DNA of 64,000 nucleotides, taken from assembly GCA_948470475.1 (NCBI GenBank), contig OX419337.1, forward strand, positions 1,893,141 to 1,957,140, in the 5' to 3' direction. Source of the stretch: Galaxea fascicularis. Taxonomy: Eukaryota > Cnidaria > Anthozoa > Scleractinia > Euphylliidae. The notes below the pieces were generated by a model. That model was not told the DNA's origin, did not search any database, and saw only the letters and a list, made by a program, of their open reading frames with translations. The translations under genes and the position numbers were made by a program. Within the stretch, counting starts at the first letter, position 1. Each line of letters begins with the position of its first letter. This document shows positions 1-13,600 of the stretch, piece by piece.

Positions 1-1665
1 GCACCAGTTACCACGTTGCATACATTTGTAAATGAACTCGAAACTGCAGGACTGTGCCATGTTTGTGTTTAATTTGTTGTAAAGTTGCGCATATTTACCA
101 AGACGGACGGGTGTATCAAAGGCCACCGGCATCAAATTAAATCTCGAGACAACTTTCCAGGCATAAAGCACGCTGTTCAGCTGTGCAAATTCTTAGCTGT
201 GACATAATTGTATCATGCCAAGGGTGATCTTAAAATATGCAATATTTCGAATTCGTTTGGATCAGATTTTCAACGTAAGCGGCCAGGCGCCGATTTCATA
301 TCTGAGCAGCAAGTTATTGGGTTACGGAGTGATATGATTTTCCCTTGTGCCCTGCAATATTTTCGTCTGCAAAGTTCACTATGAACTATGCGATTCTAAT
401 GTATTGTAATGAAGACTTATCTCTGATCTCAATAACACTTTGCACTGACAGCCCTCTTTGCACGGATCGAAGGGTTGTTTACCTCGTCCGAGACCAACAT
501 AAAGAGACAAAGAACCTTAGAGGGGTGCCGCGGTTATATTACAGACAGAACTCAGTCGAATACATGTAAATTAAACGTTGTTATCTCAGTCGTTTTTTTT
601 TTTCAAAGAATATCTGGCAACCAAATAACTTGACTTCTCAATAAAAGGAACACCTTTTGCTGAACTTTTGATCGATATCTCGAAAAATCGGCCAAGTATG
701 AGGTATTAACATGCTCAAGACACCAACATTAAACCGCAACTATTTGCAAACAAAGCGAAATACTTCTCTGACACTGCTAATGAAAGAACTTCTCAACTTG
801 CTGCCAATGATTTGTTTATGAATATTTATTAGGGCTTGAGGTCGAAAGAATCCAAATTATAGTTGATTTTTAATGTTAAATATATTATTTACCACACCCA
901 GCCAAACTTCCAGCAAAACTAACCGGTTTTGTGAAATAGTTAGAAATTTCCACGTTGGGATGCCAAGAAATCTGTCAGCGGAGTTGAAAGTTCACTAACG
1001 CAAAAGCAAACATCAGCTTAATAATTTAGAACATAAAAAAGTTTGCAAGCAAATCGCTTGATGCTCAAAAAGCCGTGATTTCACCGATGCGTGACCACGA
1101 GACAAGCAGCTTGACGTTGTGAGCTTCGCTATCATTTTCAGTCACGGCAGTTTACTAAATATAATTATTTGAGGTGTTGCAATCCAAACTTAAGCCGGCT
1201 CTTTCGCGATCTAAAATTCTTTAAATACCTAAATGTAAACTCCTATTCGTGACAATACCTGGTCGCACAAGGATCATGTTGATTTCGGAAGCACAACAAA
1301 GGCTTTAGATATTGATGGCTTTGCAAAGCACATGGGCAGCAGCCGAAACGACTCGAGAAGTTTTGCAATTAAGAGAGTCATGCAATCTATCCGGCTTTCT
1401 TGCGAAGAAGCACATTGAATCAAGTCTACAAACGTCTATCAAGGCATGTTGTTACAATAAAGTAAACCATGCAAAAACTTCAGCCGAAGACGCGCGATTT
1501 TCGCCTTCACTTAAAACAAAGCCGCTTCAGTCGGACAAATTTAAGAAAGGCGTAGACCATCTGGTCTATGATTTTCATAGAAAAGAGGTGAATGAAGGGT
1601 TCATCAAACAGCCTAAATCATAATCTTCATGGCGAAATTACAGTAAATCTTTTATTATAGCTTAC
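1..1665. other. Left flank, no gene recognised
   Basis: AT-rich sequence in which I see no supportable exon. A + strand reading frame of 103 codons at 1312-1623 has no recognisable motif and no splice context. If the signal-peptide exon at 1666-1714 is real, this stretch begins the first intron of that gene. Confidence 0.4.
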
Positions 1666-1714
1666 CGGTGGAGATGCCGAGCAGCGCCAGAAATAACAGG
1701 AAGCGGAGCAACAT
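1666..1714 (-). CDS. First coding exon of a secreted or membrane protein (signal peptide)
   Basis: Reading on the - strand, an ATG at 1714-1712 opens sixteen codons, MLLRFLLFLALLGIST, followed by one base and a good GTAAGC splice donor at 1665-1660. A basic residue followed by an almost unbroken run of Leu, Phe, Ile and Ala and then small residues is a textbook signal peptide h-region, and ending the first exon just there in phase 1 is typical of secreted animal proteins. The - strand upstream sequence holds a TATAA-like string near 1848-1852. No downstream exon was found between 1 and 1660, so the rest of the gene probably lies off the left edge. The mature product cannot be named. Confidence 0.55.
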
Positions 1715-4700
1715 CTTGCTAGAGCTAAATCGCTTGAAGCACTGTTCCCTAGTCTACTTGTAAAAGCTGACCAAAGAGCCAGGTATTGGAGACGAAGTGA
1801 ACGCAACCCAGCCGGTAAACCGAGTGAGCGGTGAAGGTTCTGGGTCAGTTATAATGTATGATGATTAGTTATGCTAAATCCCGCGAGGACCAATCATGTA
1901 CGTCTGGACGCTACAATCAACACCTTCTGTTTTGTTCTAGAGGGTTTGCATGAAGACAGCACTCTATAGCCGCGCTACTAAATGAATGGAAGATAAAGGC
2001 AGACAACGGAGCTATGAGACCAAAATAACAAATAACTTACAAGGCCAAAACGTGAACAAGAATTTAAGATGCAAAATCGTTGAGAGTTTAACTGATCCGT
2101 GCCCAGCGCCGGGTTCACCCAGACTTGAATAAATTATCTATTGGGCCGTCGACCTTGCAGAAATAACCGTCTGAGTCGTTGACAAGCAGTAATTGATCCC
2201 TCATGAAAAGAGACAAGAAGGCACTCTGAAACTAAATCTTCTTCGATGTCAGGTTTTATTATTTCTTAAGCCGCCTGAACATGACTCATTGGAATGTGCA
2301 GTCCCCATACACGTGGGACGCAAACGTTTTCAGCCAAGCTAATTTAATTACCATCCGCAAACAAAGCTCGACTGTTTGTAGCGCGATGAAAGGCGGGCGT
2401 ATTATGAATATTTACGATTCAAGGAGGCTCTTTGCGTGTTGAATAAAACCTTTGGCTCATTTATATGGCTATGAGAATTAAGTGTAGAGGGAGTTAGATA
2501 AGGTTTTACCACGAAACACCCCCTTTGTTTTACAGTAAAACGAATTGTTTTTGTTTATAAAAAGCTGTTTTATGGAGAATTAACAACAGAAAGGAATACA
2601 AACAGTTCAAATCAATATTACAATTTTAAGCCAGAGGTAATTCAAAATAATATAAGATTTCTAAATTGCTAGCTAAACTATCTAAATGGAATCTATGAAG
2701 TTTAAAGACAAATTAACCTCCTGTGCCAATATTGGTCCAATATACTTTTTCTCAAACGAGTATGCACTTAAATCGGCATGTCAAAGTGCTATTTTCACAA
2801 CGGATTTTCACGGTGAATGGACTGTTAATCTAATTGCCCTTAGCCATTAAAAATGTTGCCACGCGAATCCCTTTCGATATGGCTGTCTCTCCAACAACGT
2901 TAACAAATTTGTAGCCACTGACTCGATATTTCAAGAGTCTATAATACTGTAAAGAGCTCTATTGAATAGCACACCTACTGTGCTATCAGCTTACCCCTTT
3001 TTCTTTTTTAATTAGTCATTCTAGAAAGAAAATCACATTCCACAATGTAGGAGGGTCAAAAGTCATTTCTCACACTCGATCCGTACAGGTGATCTAATTT
3101 GTAAAATTTGAGACACTGAAATCCCAGCTGGAAAACATTATACTCATAAAATCAATAAACTTGTTTGGTTTATTAGTTTGCTTCATGCACTGAAGTTGAA
3201 TTTGTTCAAGTGACCAGTGGCTCAAGTTTTGAATAAATAAGTATTTGCAGAAACAAAGAAAGAGCCAACCAACAAGAGTGCTGCCTGTCACCGTGATGCA
3301 ACGTAAGAATGCTTGAAAGTATTACGCTTTATTGAGTTGAAGTGAAATGTTGAACTTTGGAACATGGATGCGGCCCGTCGATTGTTGTCTACTCGGCGGC
3401 GTCCATAGGACAACCGCTTAGCTTGTAGAGTGCATAGGATTGAACTGTGACGACGATTAAAAAAAGGGGGAAACCAGACAGCGCGCCACTAACTCAAGAA
3501 CTCTCAAGTTACTGACGTGTATCTATTAATTTTTAACTTATTGCTTCATGTTCCCTTTCCAGTACTCATAAAATCCGTTTTATCCTTCCTTCGTCCCCTT
3601 TACCAACATCAAAAAAGAAAAACAAAAAGAAATTTGCAGAGATTCGAGTAAACCGTATGCTAAGAACTTGGCCAGTATTGTCACATAAACTTCAATCTTA
3701 AAGAAACAAGGCAGAGATGTAACAATATCACTATTTGATCACGCATATTGGTCATTAGAGATATGCCCCCCTAGAATAAAATTGTTTGACGTCTAAACAA
3801 ACTCCCCCTTTTCATATAGTGGGACGCGATACGTACAGGAAAGTGATGCAAAAATCGATTTTTGGAGCTTAAAGGTTCAAAGATGGCAGTTTACATATAT
3901 AATAAAAATGAAAGCGCCTGTGACAGATTTCTGATTTCTGTTTCCGGGCAGAACGCACACACAAAATTTGTTTCGGCCCCCTGAAAGCCATTAAAGTCAG
4001 CGGATATCGAAACCCCAGTTAAACGCAGCAGGGGAAAAAGGTGGAGTTGCGTAGTATCTCTCAAGAAACGCCATCTTGTCGGATTATCTTGCTATCTACG
4101 ATACGCGCACTGAACCTGCATGGATATTACAGGAAATCACGCAATGGCACAAAAAATAATGACAAGTCGTTAGACCGAAATAGTCCCAGCCCGCACGTAA
4201 AATCCAAAATATAAGTCTTGAACTCTTTAAGGGCACTTTTTGGGGAGGGCTTATTATTGGACGAAATTCACCCCATACAAAGTCCTTTTTACTGGTAGAA
4301 AGGTAAAATTATCAGTGTAAAACAGCTGAACACAATAGTCCGTGGGCTCACACCTGGGATTAGGGTTTATTACCGGAAAGACTGATTTTGCGTCAGTCGA
4401 TATGAGGACCTCTATATAAAGTTAGAAGGTTGGATTAATATTAATTTTGGAATTTTATTTCACGATATTATGGAATCTCTGTGCCTGGAGTGGGTCTGTT
4501 GCCATCTGCCGAATTATTTATCTATTTTTAGTTTACTCATTTTTTTTTTTTGCCGGCGATTACACCTCATGTTACAGAAAACACTGAACCCCACGCTCTG
4601 AAATACGAAATTTTGGTTTTGGTTATATGTACCTCGCCATATAACCAACGTTTACCACTTCCGATTTTCTACCACTATTTTGTCTGGGGTTCGAAGACTT

Positions 4701-7221
4701 AAAAGTGGTCAAGGAAAGCACATTTTTTAAGCCTGACTCTCAGAATTTAGCAAAAACAATGTCACATTGTTTGTTTACTGACAAACATTTAATTCAGTCT
4801 AAGAAGTACTAAGACTATATTAATAACATTCACAGTTTTAGCTGTTTCCTTTGACGGGATTATGGAGCATTTTCGCCATTTGTAGTTCTTTGTAAGTGTT
4901 GTCTGTATAAACACTAGTGTTTGTTATCGGAAATCCACTGGGTAAATGATATTAAAGCTGGTGACAAAAGTATCGGAAGTGAAGTTATTTAGTCTCCTTT
5001 TTGTGTATTAAAGACAAGGATTTCAATCAGTCGCTCAGCTGGCTGAATGATCTCTCAGTGAGCAGATTGTCCCCATACTAAACTGCTTGTGCGTCGCTGG
5101 TCATGCGTTTAGCCAAAACGAAAACAGATTAAAGGGAGAAACATGAAAGTTACTAGAAATCTGGAAGACTTGTTAGAATGCAACGTGGGCGACAGAGAAC
5201 TACTAGATTGAAGCGAAGAAACCAAGATCTCGCGTGTGAGTTCCACGATATGGCGCGTTCACACTCCAATGAAAGCAACCAATTCCACTCAACACTTTAT
5301 GGTGTATCGATATCTAACTTTCAGGCACGTGACGGTATTTGGTGTTAATCCCTAACTGTTAACAGATCTGCAGCAGTTTTTAAAGATTTCTAATGTACAA
5401 TGGTAATTCATCCACATACTAGAATGATTCACGTTACAGGATCAACTGCGGAAAGACATAACTAATCCTTTGCACAAAGGCGAAAAGAACAAGTATTGTT
5501 TAACAGCGACGGAGCCCGGCTAAGAGGGACTTTGTCAAGCACCAAAACTATTGCAAATTTATTACAAATAGCCACGTTACTGCTGAGTAGACAAATGTAC
5601 AGAATGTAAGGAATATTTTTAAAATCGGTATGTTGGTTCTGTTTGATGGTAGTCTTGAGGATAATGCGGTAAGCTATTCGACAGAAAACTTGCAAGTATA
5701 GTCTCGATGGAATTTTCCTACTGTTGGTAACACTCAGAATCTGCGCCACGTTTTCTTGTCCGAAATGTATTGGTTTTTATCGGCGTGAGTTAAAAAAAAG
5801 AGAGTGGTTATTGAGTGTTATAGAGAATGTAGAAATTGATCAGTGCAGCGAAGAGGTAATGAAGTCAAACTGAGAGTCGAAACACTGTTCTCTTGTGGTT
5901 TTATATTTTTAGAAAAGCCACCAGCAGGATGAGAGATTTGACTATTCTTTTCTCATGCCGGTCAGTGTTTCCTTCTCAGCCATGCTTTAGTCGATCTGCC
6001 CCCCTCAGTGTGCTGTTTTTCAGAACATTAATTCGAGTAAAACCTCATTGATCTTCGAGACATGGTAAGTTTACACGCTCAACGTGTCTCCACGCTGAAT
6101 TTCTGAATTTGGCATTAGTGTGTTGAGCACACGGTTCTGTCGAGTGAGCATGGAGGCAATCGATCGTGTCGCACCGGCCCGTCCGACTCCGCCGTAACGT
6201 GCGGTATTAAATACGTACAACCATTGCGCAAATGACAAAACAAATCGTGTCTTACTCTCAAGTCTGGAGCAGAAGATTTGCTGTGAGGAGTGTTTATTCA
6301 AGAGTACTTTCTGCCAATGCACACTGCGACTTATCAACATTAACTTCCTGAACCCGCTAGCGCTGTAAATCTCACCCACTACCAAACGAATCCAACACTA
6401 CAACAACTCAGTAAACTCAGTATTCAACTGTGAGTTGTCACTTTTTAACAGGCATTTGCGGAAAGTATGCTGTAGGTTTCCATGGTCATCTTTCAGTTTG
6501 GTGTTGAAGCCTTTAAGTAAGTACATCCGGAAAGTGATTGATTACTTTTTCTTTCAGTTTCGCACGTCAAAAAACCAGGAAAGTAATTTGAAACCCTTTA
6601 AGAAAAATAAAATGTTGGTTGCATTTTTCCCTTGATCCGCATAAATTGTTGTTTGCAGGCCTAAACTCAAGTCACCTCGGTGCCCTGGAAGTGGAATCGC
6701 TTTTGATCCTCAAAAAACTGGTCTGAGAAAGATCGAAGATCACAGAGTAACACAGAAGTTGAGGAAACGAAGAAATAGGTAAATGAAAAATCTTGTACTG
6801 TGATAGACTGCGACTACGTAGTATCCCACCCAGGGGTAAGTAGTTAAATATTGATGATACTCCTGTGGCCGTGCGGAGTGTGGATTAGCCTCTTTTCTAA
6901 TCGATTCGATGATGATAATTGATTTAGCTTTTTTTGTATTCTGAGAAGAGATGAAACTTCCCCGCTAGCAAAGCACTCTAAAAACTTGACGGGTGCTTGA
7001 ACAGCAAAGACTTCTCGCCGGCGTCGAGATTACAGAACAGCGTTAATCTAAATAAACTGGTCCACATTGCGTTGATGAGAGTGACATTTTGACAGGATAT
7101 AATTATCTATTTTTCTTGCAGTTCAGTGTTTCATTAGTACTAACAGTTTTCAGTCAGTCCGAAGTGGCGTCGATGCCAAACTATCGGGATTTCTTTGCCT
7201 AACATGGAAAGAGACGTATTA

Positions 7222-7454
7222 CAGTGCGACTACTTCAACCAAGGCCACCCAGGAAAATTTCCTGCAAACTAGCCAATGAGAATCTCAGATCGGAACAATG
7301 GATTTGGACAAAATTAATTATGTATGACAAATTTACCCACTATCGAAGCACAACAAAATTCAAATTGCGGCTATTCTGTTGTTTCATCACTCGAACATTA
7401 TTGGCCAATTTGTAAAAACTTTCTTGGGTGGCCTTGGTCGGAGTAGCTGCACTG
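7222..7454. mobile_element. MITE-like inverted-repeat element (233 bp)
   Basis: The left end CAGTGCGACTAC, followed by CCAAGGCCACCCAGGAAA, is repeated in reverse complement at the right end (TTTCTTGGGTGGCCTTGG, then GTAGCTGCACTG). The arms extend about 33 bp with a few mismatches. There is no coding capacity, so this is a non-autonomous DNA element. No clear target duplication was found. Confidence 0.7.
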
Positions 7455-7467
7455 CAAAGTAAGGTAT

Positions 7468-7681
7468 GGACCATTAGAAAAGTGATGGGTCGAAGGGGGC
7501 GAAGCCCAAAAAGACTTTATGCAAGGAAAAAAGAAAAGACATTTGTGCTACGAAGAAAGAAAAGAAATGCAGGTGTCCACTGCCAGAATTAGTAATCCTG
7601 CATAAACAAATAGCACCAAAAAACTGTCGTGCAAGCTAAAAATGCCCCACTCCCACCATCACTTTTCAAATAGTTTATCCC
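7468..7681. mobile_element. MITE-like element, same family as 57611-58261
   Basis: The left end GGACCATTAGAAAAGTGATG and a right end reading CATCACTTTTCAAATAGTTT form terminal inverted repeats. The same terminal sequence flanks the larger element at 57611-58261, so the two are diverged family members. The interior is A- and G-rich and non-coding. Confidence 0.65.
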
Positions 7682-8628
7682 TCCTCCTAGGGAGGGCCGG
7701 TGATCAGTCCGTGGCTCTTGATTTTTCCCGCCAAACGTTTCGCAGGTGGTACTGCAGTCGATCACTGGAGTGTGAAAACAGATCTATAGATGGAGTTGAT
7801 TGATGCAATAGGTGGCATTGAAGTGCGAGTGACGCCGCAGATGACCGCGCGATAACCTCTTATCAATCAAACCTTTTATTTAAACAATTTGTGCAGTGAA
7901 GGGGCGGAAAGATCTATTTAAATTCTACTGAAGAATTCATACCAGTTTTGTTTTAGGTAGAGAATAAAGCGATAAGCGTGCCTATTGAAATAAATATCGG
8001 TATACAGAACCTTTTCGAACATTTTCTTCATTTTTCCTGAGAATAATAATTAAAAAAAAAAAAACAATTGAGTGCGGTGCATGCATTCAAATGACCGTTA
8101 CTCAATAGAGACCGTGTTACATAACAAAGTGGATTAGTTTCAACTTCTATACAAAAGCTGTAGATCAATGGTGTTCAATCAAGTTGTTGCATGAAGAGGC
8201 TAGACTATAACGTCTGAACGAGTCTGGATACGACTGTTCTCAACAAAGGACGTTTATCAAATCTTTCCGCGATAGTTTTAACAGTAATATGACGAGGTGT
8301 TTAATTCTGGCCTTCAATAATTTGTAAGGAGCATGATTTGATGGTAATTAAGTCAGTCTTAAGCTAAACGTTTCTGATTAGAACGCTGAATTTGCCATCT
8401 CTAGAAGGAATGGGTTTGCTCTCGTGACTTCCACAGGGTGGCATTATAAAACAAAGCCTCCCAAGTGAGTCTCACCTCTTCATGTGCCGTTTATGATTGT
8501 TTTAAAGTAAATTTGCGTGATCAACGAATTTAGAATTGCAGTTTCTTTCATCCCTTTCAAGTCCATTCTTCTGGAAAATATTACTTTATTTGGCATCCAG
8601 TTCCAAATTTTTTAATTATATTCTACAG

Positions 8629-8873
8629 AGATCAATTTTGGACCTGTGTCGTTATGAAAGTGCCACAGGTGTACTTATGTTAATCCAATCTTTTCATCAG
8701 AATCACACAAATGAATGTAAAGGAATGAACTCTGAAGTTTTCGTGTCGTTTGCCAAGGGACCGAGGTCATTATATTTCGATAAAGAACAAAGGAGCCCAG
8801 TGGCTTTCACGAGTTGTCACATCTGTCAATGTCTCTGGTTATACCGGATGTCGTTAGGGAAACGAAGTGAGAC
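8629..8873 (+). CDS. Candidate exon, unassigned
   Basis: A stretch open throughout its 245 bases is bounded by a good acceptor (TTCTACAG at 8621-8628 after a T-rich tract) and a consensus donor (GTAAGT from 8874). The open frame contains five cysteines, including the cluster CHICQC. I do not recognise it, and I could not link it to a neighbouring exon. The ZP-domain gene does not need it, because the phase from its exon 1 to exon 2 already matches. It may be a chance reading frame. Confidence 0.25.
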
Positions 8874-10666
8874 GTAAGTAGTTGAATTTACAATATCCAA
8901 ATACCAAGAATGGTCCAATTGGGCTCAGTAGAAATTCGTCGATTAATGCAATCTCATGTCAAAAGTGAAACAATATTAAACTTACTGAGCGATCAACCCC
9001 GCCTCTTCCCTCCGTTAACAGTCTCCGCGAGAGGAGATACTAAGATCATTTAAAAAGCGATGACACTCGGTTGCTCAGTGGTTGATGTGATGCTGCGGCG
9101 ACACTAATATAATTGGGGGCCGGGATACAAATTATTTCTCCGGGTAAATTTATATGTATTTCCCCCAAAGCCCTTTGTTAGGTCCAGACTTAATCTTATG
9201 TTTTTGTATCGTGGGTGGCTCTAACTTGAAAAAAACTGTCATGGGAATTATATTGTGAAGCAGGAAGGATTAAACAATAGCTAATATACTGACTGGCACC
9301 ATTTTTCGTTCGTCTGTCGGTTTTAAATAGGTGAGTGGACCCAACTTGATCTGGAGTGGGAGCAAGTACAGAATACAGGGCCACTTTGGTGAACTGAGGC
9401 AGTTTTCGTAATGTTTAGCTTTTTCTGAAGCTAGTTTTTCTTTAGCCGCGTTCTTATTAGCCGAGCTGCGATTGAAACAGTGACTGGAACAAGTGATATC
9501 TCCCTATTCATTCTTGGGGCTAACAACATTCAGCGCAGACATAACATATAGATCCGTCGGCTTATTGGAGATTTTAGGGGCGTGATCAAGAATTAATCTT
9601 ATCGGAAATATAACAGGATTTTGTTATCATTACGTTGGTTTGTCGTCTCAGTTTGGAAACAAACAGAAGGCCACAGCTTTCATTCGCCACAATTTTCTAG
9701 ATTTGCCTTCTTGTTTTGACCAAGGTCATGTTGCCGTTGGCAGTGCAACATTATATGGTTGGCGTGCACCGTGGGAAAAATTTTCACGGGTATTTATACG
9801 ACATTTTTGTTTAATAAACAAATCAGATACCCAATAAATATGTTAAAATTTAGATGAAACAGAGCTCAAATTAATTCATAGCGATGACAGAAAGAGATTT
9901 GAGAACGCAATTAGTATTTCTATGGATTGGATTAAAAGCTCAAGGAGAGACAATCGCCCGTGTCATAATTCGATACTGTAAAAAATACACGCGAGTGAGA
10001 AGACGCCACTAATAAGCGCAGGGCAGAGTTTGGGGCGGATAATTAAGGGTAGAAATAACTTTTCTTTAATCTGGCACCAGCCAGAAAGGCAGTTAAGAAA
10101 AGCGCAGTCACCTTTCACTTCAAACACTTGTGTGCATGAGCCTTGTGCACGAGACGATTTGATATGGCTCCTAGATTTGAGGTGGTTTGTTTCTTTCGGT
10201 TTTGAGTTCGCGGAATGTTTGTAACCCATCAGAAATTTGGGAAAATGTGTATATGAATCATCACACAGGCAAGCTATGTGTACCCATGCTTATTTTGTGC
10301 CGACGATGAGCTTATGCAATCAGTATGTGACGAAAAACATACGCCCTTTTACTTTCACCAGCTAAGACCGGAAATTTCTGAAAATCGTAAATCGGTCAGC
10401 GGACGTACCACAAAACTCATCGACCGAAGTTCGTCAACAGCGTGCTGAATGCAAGATCGACCTTTCAGCACTTCTAGTTTGATGCCAGTTTCTCTTTGCG
10501 TGTGGTGGACTATGGCTTAGCTTCTGAATGTAACAATTTGAAGTTAAGACACAAAATCCGTACCGTTGCACAGTTGTTCTAGGCGACCTGAACTGTTACG
10601 AAATCGTTGATCCAAATCAATTGAGTTCACAGCATCATCGAGTGACTTCAACAAAGACCGATAAAC

Positions 10667-13600
10667 ATGGCTCCAAAGAAGTCTCCTCATAGAAAGGATC
10701 TTGTTGCCTGGATTTTTGTCGCTCTTCTGTCTATTGTAACAGCCAAAAAAAGTAAGTAAAAGCCATCAATTGTTGTAATTAAAGTCCGTGTGTGCCCTAC
10801 AAAGGAACGTCAACAAAGTTCGCGTGAATTTCAGCGTTCCAGTTGTGAGTCTCGGTCACAATAGAATGTCTGTACTTTACGTTCTAATAGAGCTTTCTCC
10901 TTAAGATTTGACTTTTAGCTGGCTGATTAATAGTTGTGGTTATTCTTTCCCTGAGCGAATATCTGTTTTAAAGACACCGCGAATATTCTGGTTTCATCAA
11001 AATACTCAGACGGGGTCCAATTTCTTATTCCAGATGTCTGATTTTTTGACAATTTTGAGCGCAGTCTGGCAAAAGATAAACGTTTCACATAAGCCGTGTT
11101 TATTCCAATTGTTGAATAGAAATCATCTGAGTGTCAAAGACCTTAATTTCCAAGGCAACGTGTTGGAGCTGGAAAAGCAGATATCGAATGCTTAATAATT
11201 CACTAGCTGTGTACATACAAACAATCGATTTCGCACAATGTTTTTGGTTTATTTGCACAAGTTCACAGTAGTTGCTATTCTTAGATGATTCATGGAAGTT
11301 CTTTGAATCTCAGAAGAAGCTATTCTTGATGCGTTGCCATAAATTTAGCTTTTGTTCGTTTCCTTTGTGCATTTTCAAATTAGAATTCAGTGTAATATTT
11401 ATATCGGCGGCTATGCAGATGTGTTTTGTCTAGAATTTTAGTTGGTCTGAAGGGAAAAAATGTTTGATATAAGTCGTTTAATTCTTTTTATATTATTTAT
11501 AGAGAATTCCAGTTGGGATAAATTTTGCCATTTAATGGCCATTTTATCTTAGTAATTTTGAATTGTTGGAAAGGCGAAGAAAGATATATTTATATAATTA
11601 TGTATTTTCCATTCCAGGGTACAACGAATTAAGAGTAATATTATACGGCAAGCTGCGAGGGACTATATAATAATACCAACTACAACTTGTTCACAGATAG
11701 GCGTAATTAAAAGTGAATGATTTCCGCGAATTTACGGCCACGCCAGAAAAGGTTGGCATTTCGAGAGACGGTGAACTGTAACTAACGTCAAACGGCGAAC
11801 TCTCTAGAATATTTCAGTCTACGTTCGAGGATTTTGTCATAACTAAACTCGGCGCAAACATTGCTGCAAAACTCAGTTCAGTCGCAAGTGATTTTAAGCC
11901 ACAGATTCCTTCAGATCACAATATCATGTTATAATGATAGGTCGTATAAAAAAATCGTGTCTCCATTCATGCATGGCTGTATTATCTATTTGTTTAACCA
12001 TTGGTATCCGTTATGATGGAAATCGCTTGAAAACCCAACAAACGTGAAAAGAAAAGTAGTGATCTCGATTTGTTGAATCTTGCTACTACAAATTGTACTG
12101 TCATAACTAAACAAAAACACTCTGCAAATTCATAGAGTCTTGTTATTATAAGTACAGAATATTTGTCTTTGCATTATTACAATTTGTGTGTGTTTATGGT
12201 AAGTGTGTTAGACTTTTTAATTTGTCCAGTTCGGTTATGTGTGGTTTCTACCCTCGCACGCTCCAAGATTGACAAAGAGAAGAAAAGGCCTTTCTTTGGT
12301 TTGGATTGACAGAGCGCACAGATCTTGCATCAGGCTATTTTGAGAAAGGCAAAGTTGTTGAGAAAAACCCAGACGTGTACAGACAAATTTCCTATTGTGA
12401 GCTTCTGTTGCCATGTTGTGCAAAGCTCAGTTCAGTTCAGTTGCCATATTGCTGTGGCGCGTGCACTGACCTGCAATCAGGCGTTTCAGATGTTCAACGC
12501 ACTTTGATGGTAGTAAAATTGAATCTTTATCCTTTAATTTCAATTTACCTGCTCGCGAAACCCCTCAGTAAAAAGCAGCTTCTCTTTGTTCATGGTCGAG
12601 TGGAGATGAAAACACGAGAAAAGCGGGGAAGCTATTAACGTTATTAGAGTTCAGCTCGCGGTTTCTGGGGCAAAATAGAAATCTTGAGGTCTCTTAAAAT
12701 TGGCAGATAAGTGACCCATAAGTTTGGGACGGAAAACGCTAGTAAAACAATAATACTTGAAATTCCACCACAAAAACCAAAGACAGGTAAGTGATTTCCG
12801 AATGGAAGCCGCAAATCATAGGGATTTTGAGGAAAAAAGACTAACTTCTGGGCTTTCGATCTGCTTACCACTAATGCATATTGCCGAATAAAGATGTCTT
12901 AAAATCACACTTGGGTTGAAATGTGTGGTGTCTTCAACAAGTGCCAGACTAAACTTCTCAAAAGGGCGGGAAAATTAGCTAAAAATACAACCGAAATATC
13001 CAAGATATTCCTCACATTCTCACAGTACAGTTTACGTTCTGCCTTCCATTATCCGACCATCTTTCTTCAGTTTAGCATATCTGACACATATTTGGAATCG
13101 AGTCGCTTTAATCGTTCAGTGTTGGAAACATAACTCGGAATATTTCCTCAGTGTTCTTTTTTTCTAGTTTGCACCGGATCTTACTTTGATTTGTTCAGTA
13201 AGTTGGTGCTTTTCGGTCTTAATTTTAAATGTGAGGTGTGTTATAAAAAATGAAAGCCAATGCCTTACGCATTATCAAGTAATCTTTTGGCAAGCACTTT
13301 CTTCTGCGGGGGTGGTTCAAGCTCAGATAATGCATCGCATTTCATTAGTTCAGTTCAAATGATAGTAATCGGAGCCTCGGGGAAATAAGGCAAAAAGCAC
13401 AGTAATTGAACTCAGACCAATGGTAAACATTAAAACAGTCTTTATTATTTTTGCTGTAGGCCTTAATATAAACAAGTTAAAAGCTTTAACAGATGTTCAA
13501 GCAGAAAGCAAAGAGGTCGATCGCCTCGGGTCGGCGCGCTATTTCTTCACTTGACAATTGATTCACGACGTCAAATCAGCAGTATATCAGTGGAGTTTAA

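Larger units (their letters stand above)
1715..10666. other. Intergenic stretch, mostly unassigned
   Basis: Nine kilobases without a recognisable gene. Apart from the two inverted-repeat elements at 7222-7454 and 7468-7681 and one candidate exon at 8629-8873, I see only AT-rich sequence with short chance reading frames. The promoter of the ZP-domain gene should lie at its right end; I could not identify a convincing TATA box there. Confidence 0.4.

Noticed and set aside
1312..1623. 103-codon + strand ORF starting ATGATGGCT-like
   Set aside because: No motif, no splice or promoter support, ordinary length for AT-rich random sequence.
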